A DNA stretch of 5,122 nucleotides from Rhodospirillaceae bacterium (GCA_002732845.1 NVSZ01000073.1:8335-13456), one strand, 5' to 3'. Shown: positions 1 to 5,122, counted from the stretch's first letter. Program-made: numbers and translations. The notes: generated by a model not told the origin, from the sequence alone.

Positions 1-212
1 TATCAAAGAAACCTAGATGTAATAAATGCTCAACGGTAAGAACGGTTGGCAGTGCTTTCCTTATTATTGGCACCTTGGCTTATACGATCCCCTACGCGAC
101 CATTGGCAACCCGCCAATTATCATGACCATGGCGTTTGCCTTGGCCTTGGGGTTCATGCCCGCTGTGCTTTACAAAAATGTTGCTTTGATTGCGAAAAAG
201 ATCAGGAAATAG
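1..212 (+). CDS. 3' end of unrecognised small membrane protein (CxxC plus two TM helices)
   Basis: The reading frame is open from base 3 to a TAG stop at 210-212, giving 69 visible residues; the 5' end lies outside the window. The visible part starts with a basic hydrophilic stretch holding a CxxC pair (RCNKC). Two hydrophobic segments follow: roughly residues 17-31 (VGSAFLIIGTLAYTI) and 38-58 (PPIIMTMAFALALGFMPAVLY). The protein ends in a positive tail (KKIRK), which suggests a cytoplasmic C-terminus. No convincing start codon lies in frame before the first helix, so the gene is treated as 5'-truncated. A longer overlapping frame (26-379) runs through the terminator and gives an implausible protein, so this frame is preferred. 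The CxxC could belong to a metal-binding or redox site, but one pair alone is weak evidence. I do not recognise the family and assign no function. Confidence 0.6.
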   Translation, partial: SKKPRCNKCSTVRTVGSAFLIIGTLAYTIPYATIGNPPIIMTMAFALALGFMPAVLYKNVALIAKKIRK

Positions 213-244
213 ACTTATACAGTCATCCCTTTCCTGACAGACTT

Positions 245-264
245 AAACTGACATCTGTCAGTTT
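245..264. other. Perfect palindrome / small hairpin downstream of the left gene
   Basis: The arms AAACTGACA (245-253) and TGTCAGTTT (256-264) are exactly complementary around a 2-nt centre. As RNA it would fold as an 8-bp stem with a 4-nt loop. The stem is flanked by A-rich and T-rich bases, a form compatible with a weak bidirectional terminator between the convergent genes. A further copy of the half-site, CTGACAG, sits at 234-240, so a protein-binding site is an alternative reading. It starts 32 bases after the stop of the left gene. Confidence 0.45.
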
Positions 265-267
265 CCT

Positions 268-328
268 CCCCCAGACACCGGAAAAAGTTGTCCCCCCCTC
301 CTTTTCCGGAGCCTGGGGGCTGTTTTTT
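268..328 (+). terminator. Intrinsic terminator of the left plus-strand gene
   Basis: A two-part inverted repeat is visible. The outer arms CCCCCAG (268-274) and CTGGGGG (313-319) and the inner arms CCGGAAAA (278-285) and TTTTCCGG (302-309) are separated by matching 3-nt internal loops. The 16-nt apical loop contains a run of seven C. On the plus strand the stem is followed within three bases by six T (323-328), the pattern of a Rho-independent terminator. On the minus strand no T-run follows, so it probably serves the plus-strand gene ending at 212; the stem itself could still stabilise the 3' end of the opposing transcript. Confidence 0.75.
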
Positions 329-353
329 GGGGCTGGGGGCTGTTTTTTTGGGG
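313..353. repeat. Two tandem copies of a 20/21-bp G/T-rich unit
   Basis: Positions 313-332 and 333-353 are direct repeats that differ only in the length of the T-run (six versus seven). Each unit is CTGGGGG, then CTG, then the T-run, then GGGG. The duplication copies the 3' arm base run and the T-tract of the terminator, giving a second possible termination tail. The second copy ends six bases before the stop codon of the opposing FMN reductase gene. The four G-runs are discussed in the findings. Confidence 0.8.
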
Positions 354-359
354 AAAGTG

Positions 360-884
360 TTACAGCAAGTTTTCCATAGCTTCCACCAACTGAGCCTTGA
401 TGTCCGGATTGGTGATTTTTCCGGTGGCACTGTCGAAGTTTTCGTTGAAACTTGGCACGGAAACTGAGCCTTTGATGTCTCCGGCGAAAAAGGGCGAGGA
501 GTTTACGGCCTGTGCCAGCACACTGGCGGCTCCGCTGGGTCCGGTGGATGTTGACAGCAACACCATCTTTTTGCCCTGATAGACTTCTTTGCCAAACAGC
601 GAACACCAATCAAACAGGTTTTTAAACGCCGCCGTGTACGAGCCATTGTGTTCCGCATAGGACACAACAATTGCATCACAGCCGCCAATTTTGTCCAAGA
701 AATCACGGGCCAGTTGAGGCTTGCCGATTTCAGCTTGTTTGTCTTCGCTGTACAGCGGCAACTCAAAATCGTTGATATCCAATACTTCGACTTCGGCATT
801 TTCCAGCAAGTTTGCGGTATAGATGGCGAGTTTTTTATTGATGGATTTTGTATTGCTGGTTGCGGCAAAGGCGAGAATTTTCAT
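360..884 (-). CDS. NAD(P)H-dependent FMN reductase family protein (flavodoxin-like fold)
   Basis: The 174-residue product matches the NADPH-dependent FMN reductase family (the SsuE/ChrR/azoreductase-like group), soluble cytoplasmic enzymes that use NAD(P)H and FMN to reduce flavin, quinones, azo dyes or metal oxyanions. Visible family features are the N-terminal strand and phosphate-binding loop (FAATSNTKSINKKLA, residues 6-20), a LDINDFELPLY segment (35-45), the flavin-contact stretch AEHNGS (77-82, a variant of the usual PEYNGS) running into the AAFKNLFDW helix, and STSTGPSGA (111-119). Length is normal for the family, and there is no signal peptide or membrane segment. The ATG has an AAGG ribosome site 7 nt upstream. 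Only 17 bp separate it from the ATPase gene upstream on the same strand, so the two are probably cotranscribed. The physiological substrate cannot be told from sequence. Confidence 0.88.
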   Translation of the reverse strand: MKILAFAATSNTKSINKKLAIYTANLLENAEVEVLDINDFELPLYSEDKQAEIGKPQLARDFLDKIGGCDAIVVSYAEHNGSYTAAFKNLFDWCSLFGKEVYQGKKMVLLSTSTGPSGAASVLAQAVNSSPFFAGDIKGSVSVPSFNENFDSATGKITNPDIKAQLVEAMENLL

Positions 885-901
885 ATTAGGACCTTATAAT
901 T

Positions 902-3655
902 TTAGGGGCTTGTGGACTTATTGTTATTTACTTTGGGCTTTATATAACGACGAAACAACGCCTTTTCAATTTCAACCAGAAATAAAACACTGGAAGACAC
1001 AATAATAATCATACCCCAGTCCAGCCAACCGATGCCCACAGTGCCGAACACAACCTGAAGGGCACCAATATAAGTAAAGCCAAGCTGGATCACCACCAAC
1101 ACTGCAACGGCGATCAAAACATAACGATTGCCAAACAATCCATCCCGGTTCAAGACGGGCGCGTATATGTAGCGTGAATTGAACAAATAGAAGATTTCAA
1201 AATAAATCAGGGTGTTCACGGCGATGGTGCGGGCGCGCTCGATACTGGCCCCTTGTTCAATTTCCCAGATAAACAGGCCAAAGACCCCCGCCAAAATGAT
1301 CATGGATACAAAGCTAATGCGCCACAAAAACATCGGTGTGAGCACCGCTTGGCCTTGATGGCGCGGCGGGCGTTTCATGACATCGTTTTCTGAAGGTTCA
1401 AACGCCAAAGACAAAGCCAAGGTCACGGCGGTGATCATGTTCACCCACAAAATTTGCAACGCGGTCAGCGGTAATTCTGAAAAGCCCAACACAACGGCGG
1501 CGATGATGGTTAAAGCCTCTCCGCCATTGGTGGGCAGAATGAATAAAATAGACTTTCGGATATTGTCATAAACCGTGCGGCCTTCTTCGACGGCACAGGC
1601 AATTGAAGCAAAGTTATCATCGGACAAGACCATTTCCGCCACTTCCTTTGCGGCTTCGGTACTTTTATTGCCCATCGATATGCCAACGTCAGCCCGTTTT
1701 AAAGCGGGCGCATCATTGACCCCATCCCCGGTCATGGCAACGGTCAACCCGCGTTTTTGCAGCAGGCTGACCAGACGCAGTTTGTGTTCGGGGCTGACGC
1801 GGGCAAAAACATTGACCTCTTCGACACAAAGTTCCAATTCTTCATCGGTCATGCGTTCCAAATCTTGGCCTGTCAAAGATATATCGGGATTGACGAGGCT
1901 CAACTGACGCGAAATGGCGCGTGCCGTAGCGGCGTGATCTCCGGTAATCATTTTCACGACAATGCCCGCGTCTTGGCATTGCTGAACGGCGGTGATGGCT
2001 TCTTCTCGGGGCGGATCGATAAAACCAAATAGGCCCAACAAAACCAGACCGTTCTCGACATTACAAAAATCCAACTCGGTTTGATGACTTTCTCCGGCTT
2101 TACACGCCACAGCCAAAACCCGTTGCCCGCGCGCCGCTAATTTTTCTGTATGGGCATGCCACAGCTGGGCGTCTAAGGGCTGATCTCCGGTTTTGGTCCG
2201 GACGGACGAACACATCTCCAACACCCGTTCTGGCGCGCCTTTTTGAAAGATAAAAGCCTCTCCGGTATGGGCGTGATGCAACGTTGCCATAAATTTATGC
2301 TCGGCTTCAAATGGGATCAAATCGGTACGCGGAAATTGCTGGGCCAAGGTTGCAGGTTCCTGCCCGGCTTTCAAACCCGCGATCAACAAAGCACCTTCCA
2401 TGGGGTCGCCATGAACCAGCCATTCGTCTTTCCCCTGTTCCACTTGGGTGTCGTTGCACAAAACAGCCGTCTGCAAGGCTTCACACAACACGCTATAGTC
2501 TTGAAGATCGATATCTTGGTCGTTCAGCCGAAAACTGCCATGGGGATTGTACCCCGTACCCGACACCTCAAATCCCCCTTCCGCCGTAACAATTGAACGC
2601 ACCGTCATTTCATTGCGCGTTAAGGTCCCGGTTTTATCTGAACAAATGACATTCACTTCCCCCAACGTTTCAACCGCCGGCAAACGCCGCACAATGGCAT
2701 TGCGCTTCGCCATGCGTTGCACGCCAATGGCCAAGGTTATGGTCATAATTGCGGGCAGGCCTTCGGGAATTGCAGCCACCGCCAAACCAACGGCGGCAAG
2801 GAACATTTGGGCTCCGGTATAGTCATGTACCAAAACCCCAAAAGCAAAAGTAATGGTCGCCACCACCAAAATAGCCCCGGTGAGCCAACGGCCAAATTGT
2901 TCCATTTGTTTGAGCAACGGTGTGGTCAACTGTTGAACCCCAGCCACCAAGGTGCTGATATGACCGATTTCGGTTTGTGTCCCGATGGCAATGACAACGC
3001 CCCGGCCTTGCCCCGAAGTCACCAATGTTCCCGAATGCGCCATGCATGAGCGATCGGCCAAAACCGTCTCAGCGGGCAAGGTATCAAAACTTTTTAGGAT
3101 CGGCACAGATTCTCCGGTCAGGGCGGATTCTTGGATTTGCAGGCCCTTCACATAAAACAAACGCAAATCAGCGGGAACCCGGTCTCCCGATTGCAACAAC
3201 ACAACGTCCCCCGGCACAAGTTTCGCCGCATCCACGGTTGTCCGCCGACCATTGCGCAAAAGCATAGCCTGAGGCGAAAGCATTTGACGGATCGCCCGTA
3301 AAGCATCTTCGGCTTTGCCTTCTTGGACAAAGCCAATAATCGCATTTAAAAACACCACACAGACAATCACCGCCGTATCAATCCAATGACCCAAAAAGCC
3401 CGTGGTGACGGCAGCAACGATTAAGACGTAGATCAAAATGTTATGAAATTGACGCAAAAACCGTACAAACGGTCCGCTGGGTTTGACTTCAGGCAATTTA
3501 TTGGGGCCGTAGTTTTTTTGCAACTCTGAGATGTCGGCTTCTTTTAAACCTTGATCTGTTGTGTGCAAAACCTCAAAAACATCCGCACACGCTCGCGCCC
3601 ACCATGGTGGTGGGGAAACGTCTTGATTGCGGGGGGACTGGACTAAGCTGGACAT
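902..3655 (-). CDS. P-type (P2-like) cation-transporting ATPase
   Basis: Inner-membrane pump that couples ATP hydrolysis to cation transport through an aspartyl-phosphate intermediate. With the chosen ATG the protein has 917 residues, normal for the family. Order of features: N-terminal cation-ATPase domain (about 18-75), helices M1-M2 (about 71-111), actuator TGES (180-183), M3-M4 with PEGLP (297-301), phosphorylated D340 in CSDKTGT, nucleotide-domain KGAPE (from 472), DPPR (547-550), TGD (571-573), hinge GDGVNDAP (643-650), then M5-M10 (about 702-898). There is no N-terminal CxxC heavy-metal domain and no CPC, so it is not a P1B pump. SERCA-like ion ligands are visible as E298 (M4), N710 and E713 (M5), N739 and T742 (M6), but the usual M6 Asp is Ala743. 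The ion (Ca, Na, K, Mg or other) is therefore unsettled. A further in-frame TTG start at 3682 would add nine residues; the ATG at 3655 is preferred for its ribosome site. It is the first gene of an operon with the FMN reductase. Confidence 0.93.
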   Translation of the reverse strand: MSSLVQSPRNQDVSPPPWWARACADVFEVLHTTDQGLKEADISELQKNYGPNKLPEVKPSGPFVRFLRQFHNILIYVLIVAAVTTGFLGHWIDTAVIVCVVFLNAIIGFVQEGKAEDALRAIRQMLSPQAMLLRNGRRTTVDAAKLVPGDVVLLQSGDRVPADLRLFYVKGLQIQESALTGESVPILKSFDTLPAETVLADRSCMAHSGTLVTSGQGRGVVIAIGTQTEIGHISTLVAGVQQLTTPLLKQMEQFGRWLTGAILVVATITFAFGVLVHDYTGAQMFLAAVGLAVAAIPEGLPAIMTITLAIGVQRMAKRNAIVRRLPAVETLGEVNVICSDKTGTLTRNEMTVRSIVTAEGGFEVSGTGYNPHGSFRLNDQDIDLQDYSVLCEALQTAVLCNDTQVEQGKDEWLVHGDPMEGALLIAGLKAGQEPATLAQQFPRTDLIPFEAEHKFMATLHHAHTGEAFIFQKGAPERVLEMCSSVRTKTGDQPLDAQLWHAHTEKLAARGQRVLAVACKAGESHQTELDFCNVENGLVLLGLFGFIDPPREEAITAVQQCQDAGIVVKMITGDHAATARAISRQLSLVNPDISLTGQDLERMTDEELELCVEEVNVFARVSPEHKLRLVSLLQKRGLTVAMTGDGVNDAPALKRADVGISMGNKSTEAAKEVAEMVLSDDNFASIACAVEEGRTVYDNIRKSILFILPTNGGEALTIIAAVVLGFSELPLTALQILWVNMITAVTLALSLAFEPSENDVMKRPPRHQGQAVLTPMFLWRISFVSMIILAGVFGLFIWEIEQGASIERARTIAVNTLIYFEIFYLFNSRYIYAPVLNRDGLFGNRYVLIAVAVLVVIQLGFTYIGALQVVFGTVGIGWLDWGMIIIVSSSVLFLVEIEKALFRRYIKPKVNNNKSTSP

Positions 3656-3662
3656 GCGCTGT

Positions 3663-3666
3663 CTCC
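3663..3666 (-). promoter_or_regulatory. Ribosome binding site that decides the ATPase start
   Basis: On the minus strand GGAG stands seven bases before the ATG at 3655-3653, an ideal Shine-Dalgarno spacing. The more upstream in-frame start is a TTG (3682-3680) preceded by CCGAGTTT, which offers no good ribosome site. The nine extra residues it would add are basic and unlike a conserved part of the family. Confidence 0.75.
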
Positions 3667-3702
3667 GTATTTTGAAGAACAAAACTCGGCCTCTACCCCA
3701 CT

Positions 3703-3730
3703 ATTATTTCATTCTTGGGGCTTGTCTTAA
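3703..3730 (-). promoter_or_regulatory. Candidate promoter of the ATPase-FMN reductase operon
   Basis: On the minus strand TTAAGA (3730-3725) and AATAAT (3708-3703) are 16 bp apart. They match the sigma-70 consensus at four of six and five of six positions. Transcription would start near 3696, giving a leader of about 40 bases to the ATG. The spacer overlaps a short inverted repeat CCCCA/TGGGG (3696-3700 and 3716-3720) that could be an operator, though five-base arms are weak evidence. The assignment is by eye only. Confidence 0.35.
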
Positions 3731-3750
3731 AGCGTAATCGGTAAAAAAAT
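3722..3750 (+). promoter_or_regulatory. Weak candidate promoter of tpiA
   Basis: TTGTCT (3722-3727) and AAAAAT (3745-3750) are 17 bp apart, each matching the sigma-70 consensus at four of six positions. The start would lie near 3757, leaving a leader of about 75 bases before the tpiA ATG. The -35 box overlaps the candidate -35 box of the divergent ATPase promoter. The AT-rich stretch at 3775-3815 gives no better -35/-10 pair, but the true promoter could still be there. Confidence 0.25.
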
Positions 3751-3831
3751 ATACCAGCTCTCCCCGCTCTGTGCTAAAAACTTCACATATTCGAAAATTA
3801 ATCAAAAACACTGAAATTCAGGGGATAAACT

Positions 3832-4590
3832 ATGAGCGCACGTCGCACTTTGATTGCTGGTAACTGGAAAATGAACGGTCTTGCTGCGGATGCTCTAGCA
3901 TTAGCAGGTGGCTTAGCAGAAAAAATGAAGGCTGCGGGTGACGTAAACTTCGATATGTTGATCTGCCCACCAGCAATTCAAATTTCGGTTGCGGTTGCGG
4001 CCGTTCAAGGTTCTGGTATTCAAGTGGGTGGTCAGGACAATCACTGGAATGCTTCTGGCGCGCACACGGGTGATACTTCTGTGAACATGTTAAAAGATGC
4101 TGGCTGTTCTTGTGCCATCGTTGGTCACTCTGAACGCCGCACCGACCACGCAGAAACCGATCAAATCGTTAAAGACAAAGCCGCTGCCGCTCAGGCTGCT
4201 GGCTTGATCGCCGTCATCTGTATTGGTGAAACCGAAGAACAACGTGACGCGGGCAAAACCTTGGACGTGAACGGCAGCCAAATTGCCGGATCTGTTCCCG
4301 ATGGCTCAACGGCGGCGAACACCGTAATTGCTTATGAACCTGTATGGGCGATTGGCACCGGACGCACACCAACCAACGACGAAGTGCAAGAAGTTCATGC
4401 CTTTATCCGTGGGGAATTGGCGAAGAAAATTGGCGACAACGAAGCCGCAAAAACCCGTATTTTGTATGGCGGTTCCATGAACCCCGGCAATTCTAAAGAC
4501 CTGTTGGCTTTGGCCGATGTGGACGGGGGCTTGATCGGTGGCGCCAGCTTGAAAGTTGACGACTTCTGGACGGTAGCTCAGAACGCATAA
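3832..4590 (+). CDS. tpiA: Triosephosphate isomerase
   Basis: Cytoplasmic glycolytic and gluconeogenic enzyme that interconverts dihydroxyacetone phosphate and glyceraldehyde 3-phosphate. It is a single TIM barrel acting as a dimer or higher oligomer. The 252 residues match the usual bacterial length. All expected catalytic features are present: N11 and K13 in GNWKMN, electrophile H99 in VGHSERR with E101 after it, catalytic base E169 in AYEPVWAIGTG (the base and mobile loop 6), and the phosphate-binding YGGS (212-215) and GGLIGGASL (232-240). The conserved Cys before the IGET segment (C130) is also present. The ATG is preceded by AGGGGA with seven bases spacing. It is divergent from the ATPase operon and 100 bp upstream of secG in the same direction. 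This pairing is common in alphaproteobacteria and suggests partial cotranscription. Nothing is missing or unusual in the active site. Confidence 0.98.
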   Translation: MSARRTLIAGNWKMNGLAADALALAGGLAEKMKAAGDVNFDMLICPPAIQISVAVAAVQGSGIQVGGQDNHWNASGAHTGDTSVNMLKDAGCSCAIVGHSERRTDHAETDQIVKDKAAAAQAAGLIAVICIGETEEQRDAGKTLDVNGSQIAGSVPDGSTAANTVIAYEPVWAIGTGRTPTNDEVQEVHAFIRGELAKKIGDNEAAKTRILYGGSMNPGNSKDLLALADVDGGLIGGASLKVDDFWTVAQNA

Positions 4591-4609
4591 AAAGGCTGGA
4601 TTTCTTCAG

Positions 4610-4643
4610 CGTTAAAGACTAAAAAGCGCTCAAAGCTTTAACG
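4610..4643 (+). other. Upstream hairpin in the tpiA-secG spacer
   Basis: The arms CGTTAAAG (4610-4617) and CTTTAACG (4636-4643) are perfectly complementary, with an 18-nt loop that holds GCGCTC and can form a small inner stem (AAAGC 4623-4627 with GCTTT 4635-4639, which would compete with the outer arm). It begins 19 bases after the tpiA stop and shares base 4643 with the next hairpin. It may protect the tpiA 3' end or pair competitively with the second stem. Function is not established. Confidence 0.4.
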
Positions 4644-4680
4644 GACCCGAAAACTGAGTCTTTCGGGTCCATCATTTAAT
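4643..4680 (+). terminator. Weak or partial terminator hairpin before secG
   Basis: The arms GGACCCGAAA (4643-4652) and TTTCGGGTCC (4661-4670) form a perfect 10-bp stem with an 8-nt loop. The tail ATCATTTAAT is only moderately T-rich, so termination is probably incomplete and some transcripts should continue into secG. The stem ends 20 bases before the preferred secG start, close enough to influence its translation. It may end most tpiA transcripts and set a lower level for secG. Confidence 0.55.
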
Positions 4681-4684
4681 GGAA
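4681..4684 (+). promoter_or_regulatory. Probable ribosome binding site of secG
   Basis: GGAA lies six bases before the ATG at 4691. The earlier in-frame ATG at 4679 has only the GGG of the upstream hairpin stem (4665-4667) as a possible site, which is 11 bases away and paired when folded. This favours the start at 4691. Confidence 0.45.
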
Positions 4685-4690
4685 TATGTA

Positions 4691-5035
4691 ATGCAAAACG
4701 TTTTGCTGGTTATCCACCTTATTGTGACCATCGCCTTGATCGGCATGGTTCTGATCCAAAAAAGCGAAGGCGGTGCTTTGGGCATTGGCGGCGGTGGCGG
4801 CGGTGGCGGCGGCATGGGTGGTTTCATGACCGGACGGGAAACAGCAAACTTCCTGACGCGCACGACAGGAATCTTGGCAACCTTGTTTATGGGCTTGTCT
4901 TTGACCATTGCGGTGATGAGCAATACAGGCCAGGAAAGAAGTTCGATTCTCGATTCGGCTCCGGCTCAAATTGAAACAGCTCCTGTTGAAGCTCCGGCGG
5001 GTCCAAAAGTTCCAATGGCTCCTCTGGCTCAATAG
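4691..5035 (+). CDS. secG: Preprotein translocase subunit SecG
   Basis: Small inner-membrane subunit of the SecYEG channel, which assists SecA-driven export of unfolded proteins. The 114 residues hold two membrane helices: about 3-22 (VLLVIHLIVTIALIGMVLIQ) and 57-76 (RTTGILATLFMGLSLTIAVM). The family motif QKSEGGALG follows the first helix. Next comes a glycine-rich connecting loop with nine consecutive Gly (33-41), and NFLTRTTGILATLF (53-66) matches the conserved NF-TR-T region of E. coli SecG. The C-terminal tail (77-114) is Ala/Pro-rich, as is usual and poorly conserved. An alternative ATG at 4679 would add MEYV; the later start gives the typical MQNVLLVIHL N-terminus and a better ribosome site. 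It follows tpiA in the same direction and ends before a strong terminator. It is probably transcribed by partial readthrough from tpiA. Confidence 0.95.
   Translation: MQNVLLVIHLIVTIALIGMVLIQKSEGGALGIGGGGGGGGGMGGFMTGRETANFLTRTTGILATLFMGLSLTIAVMSNTGQERSSILDSAPAQIETAPVEAPAGPKVPMAPLAQ
4787..4813 (+). repeat. Poly-glycine codon repeat inside secG
   Basis: Three tandem 9-bp units, GGCGGCGGT twice and then GGCGGCGGC, encode nine glycines in the loop between the two SecG helices. Unit-length changes would keep the frame, so the loop length could vary between strains. Gly-rich loops here are common in SecG. Confidence 0.85.
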
Positions 5036-5042
5036 TCAGTAA

Positions 5043-5069
5043 ATCCGGGGGGTTCCCCCCATTACGGAT
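5043..5069. other. G6-TT-C6 inverted repeat after secG
   Basis: Six G (5047-5052), TT and six C (5055-5060) form a perfect palindrome. The outer arms ATCCG (5043-5047) and CGGAT (5065-5069) extend it across an unpaired ATTA on one side, with base 5047 shared between the two arms. No T-run follows, so alone it is not an intrinsic terminator. It starts eight bases after the secG stop and may act as a 3'-end stabilising stem or part of a double terminator. Confidence 0.45.
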
Positions 5070-5079
5070 CATAATTACA

Positions 5080-5113
5080 GGGGCGGCTTTTCAAAGCCGC
5101 CTCTTTCTATTTT
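5080..5113 (+). terminator. Intrinsic terminator of the tpiA-secG unit
   Basis: The arms GGCGGCTTT (5082-5090) and AAAGCCGCC (5093-5101) are perfectly complementary and would fold as an 8-bp stem with the tetraloop TTCA. A G-U and a G-C pair (5081-5102, 5080-5103) can extend the base. The T-rich tail at 5102-5113 completes a Rho-independent terminator. It separates secG from whatever follows; the last nine bases of the window hold nothing recognisable. Confidence 0.85.
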
Positions 5114-5122
5114 ACACCAGCT

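Noticed and set aside
313..353. CRISPR array
   Set aside because: Only two directly adjacent copies with no spacers; it is a simple tandem duplication.
26..379. Plus-strand open frame of 117 codons beginning MLNGKNGWQ
   Set aside because: It overlaps the frame-3 membrane protein, runs through the terminator hairpin and G/T repeats into the 3' end of the opposing gene, and its Cys/His/Phe-rich product has no domain character.
223..609. Minus-strand open frames overlapping the FMN reductase (215-430 and 223-609)
   Set aside because: They are in other frames of the well-supported flavoprotein gene and read through the C/G-rich terminator; composition is typical of shadow frames.
1575..2032. 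Plus-strand open frames antisense to the ATPase
   Set aside because: The opposite strand encodes canonical P-type ATPase motifs throughout, and these frames lack ribosome sites and recognisable domains.
3656..3831. Metal- or ion-sensing riboswitch in the ATPase leader
   Set aside because: The likely leader is only about 40 bases and shows no conserved aptamer-like pairing; only a weak CCCCA/TGGGG repeat is visible.
3832..4590. Possible defect or unusual catalytic residue in TpiA
   Set aside because: N11, K13, H99, E101, E169 and the phosphate loops are all intact and the length is normal.
4672..5072. Minus-strand frames antisense to secG, one with a poly-proline run
   Set aside because: The proline run is simply the complement of the SecG glycine codons; no ribosome site or family match.

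Overview
The window looks like chromosomal DNA of a mid-GC (roughly 48-50% by eye) proteobacterium, most likely an alphaproteobacterium. The reasons are the triosephosphate isomerase sequence (its GHSERR-TDHAETD stretch), the tpiA-secG pairing, and a SecG of the form familiar from that class. No genus can be named from the sequence alone.

Layout from left to right. Positions 1-212 (+) hold the 3' end of an unrecognised gene encoding a CxxC motif and two membrane helices. Positions 213-359 are a non-coding convergent junction with a small palindrome, a strong GC-rich terminator hairpin and a tandemly duplicated G/T-rich unit. A two-gene minus-strand operon follows: a P2-type cation-pumping ATPase (3655 down to 902) and, 17 bp downstream, a flavodoxin-fold NAD(P)H-dependent FMN reductase (884 down to 360). 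A 176-bp divergent intergenic region (3656-3831) carries the leaders, and probably the promoters, of the ATPase operon and of tpiA. The plus strand then has tpiA (3832-4590), a 100-bp spacer with two abutting hairpins, secG (4691-5035), and a clear intrinsic terminator (5080-5113) that ends the tpiA-secG unit.

tpiA (glycolysis/gluconeogenesis) and secG (protein export) are housekeeping genes. They are commonly neighbours in alphaproteobacteria, with pyrG often next, so pyrG may lie just beyond the right edge; this is inference. The ATPase/FMN-reductase pair looks accessory. A pump and a cytoplasmic flavin reductase on one transcript suggest a shared ion or redox stress condition, but nothing in the sequence proves the link.

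I see no CRISPR array, insertion sequence, tRNA, rRNA or phage feature. I also find no convincing undescribed multi-gene system. The points most worth a second look are the loss of the canonical M6 acidic cation ligand in the ATPase, the structured convergent terminator region, the two hairpins between tpiA and secG, and the small CxxC membrane protein at the left edge.
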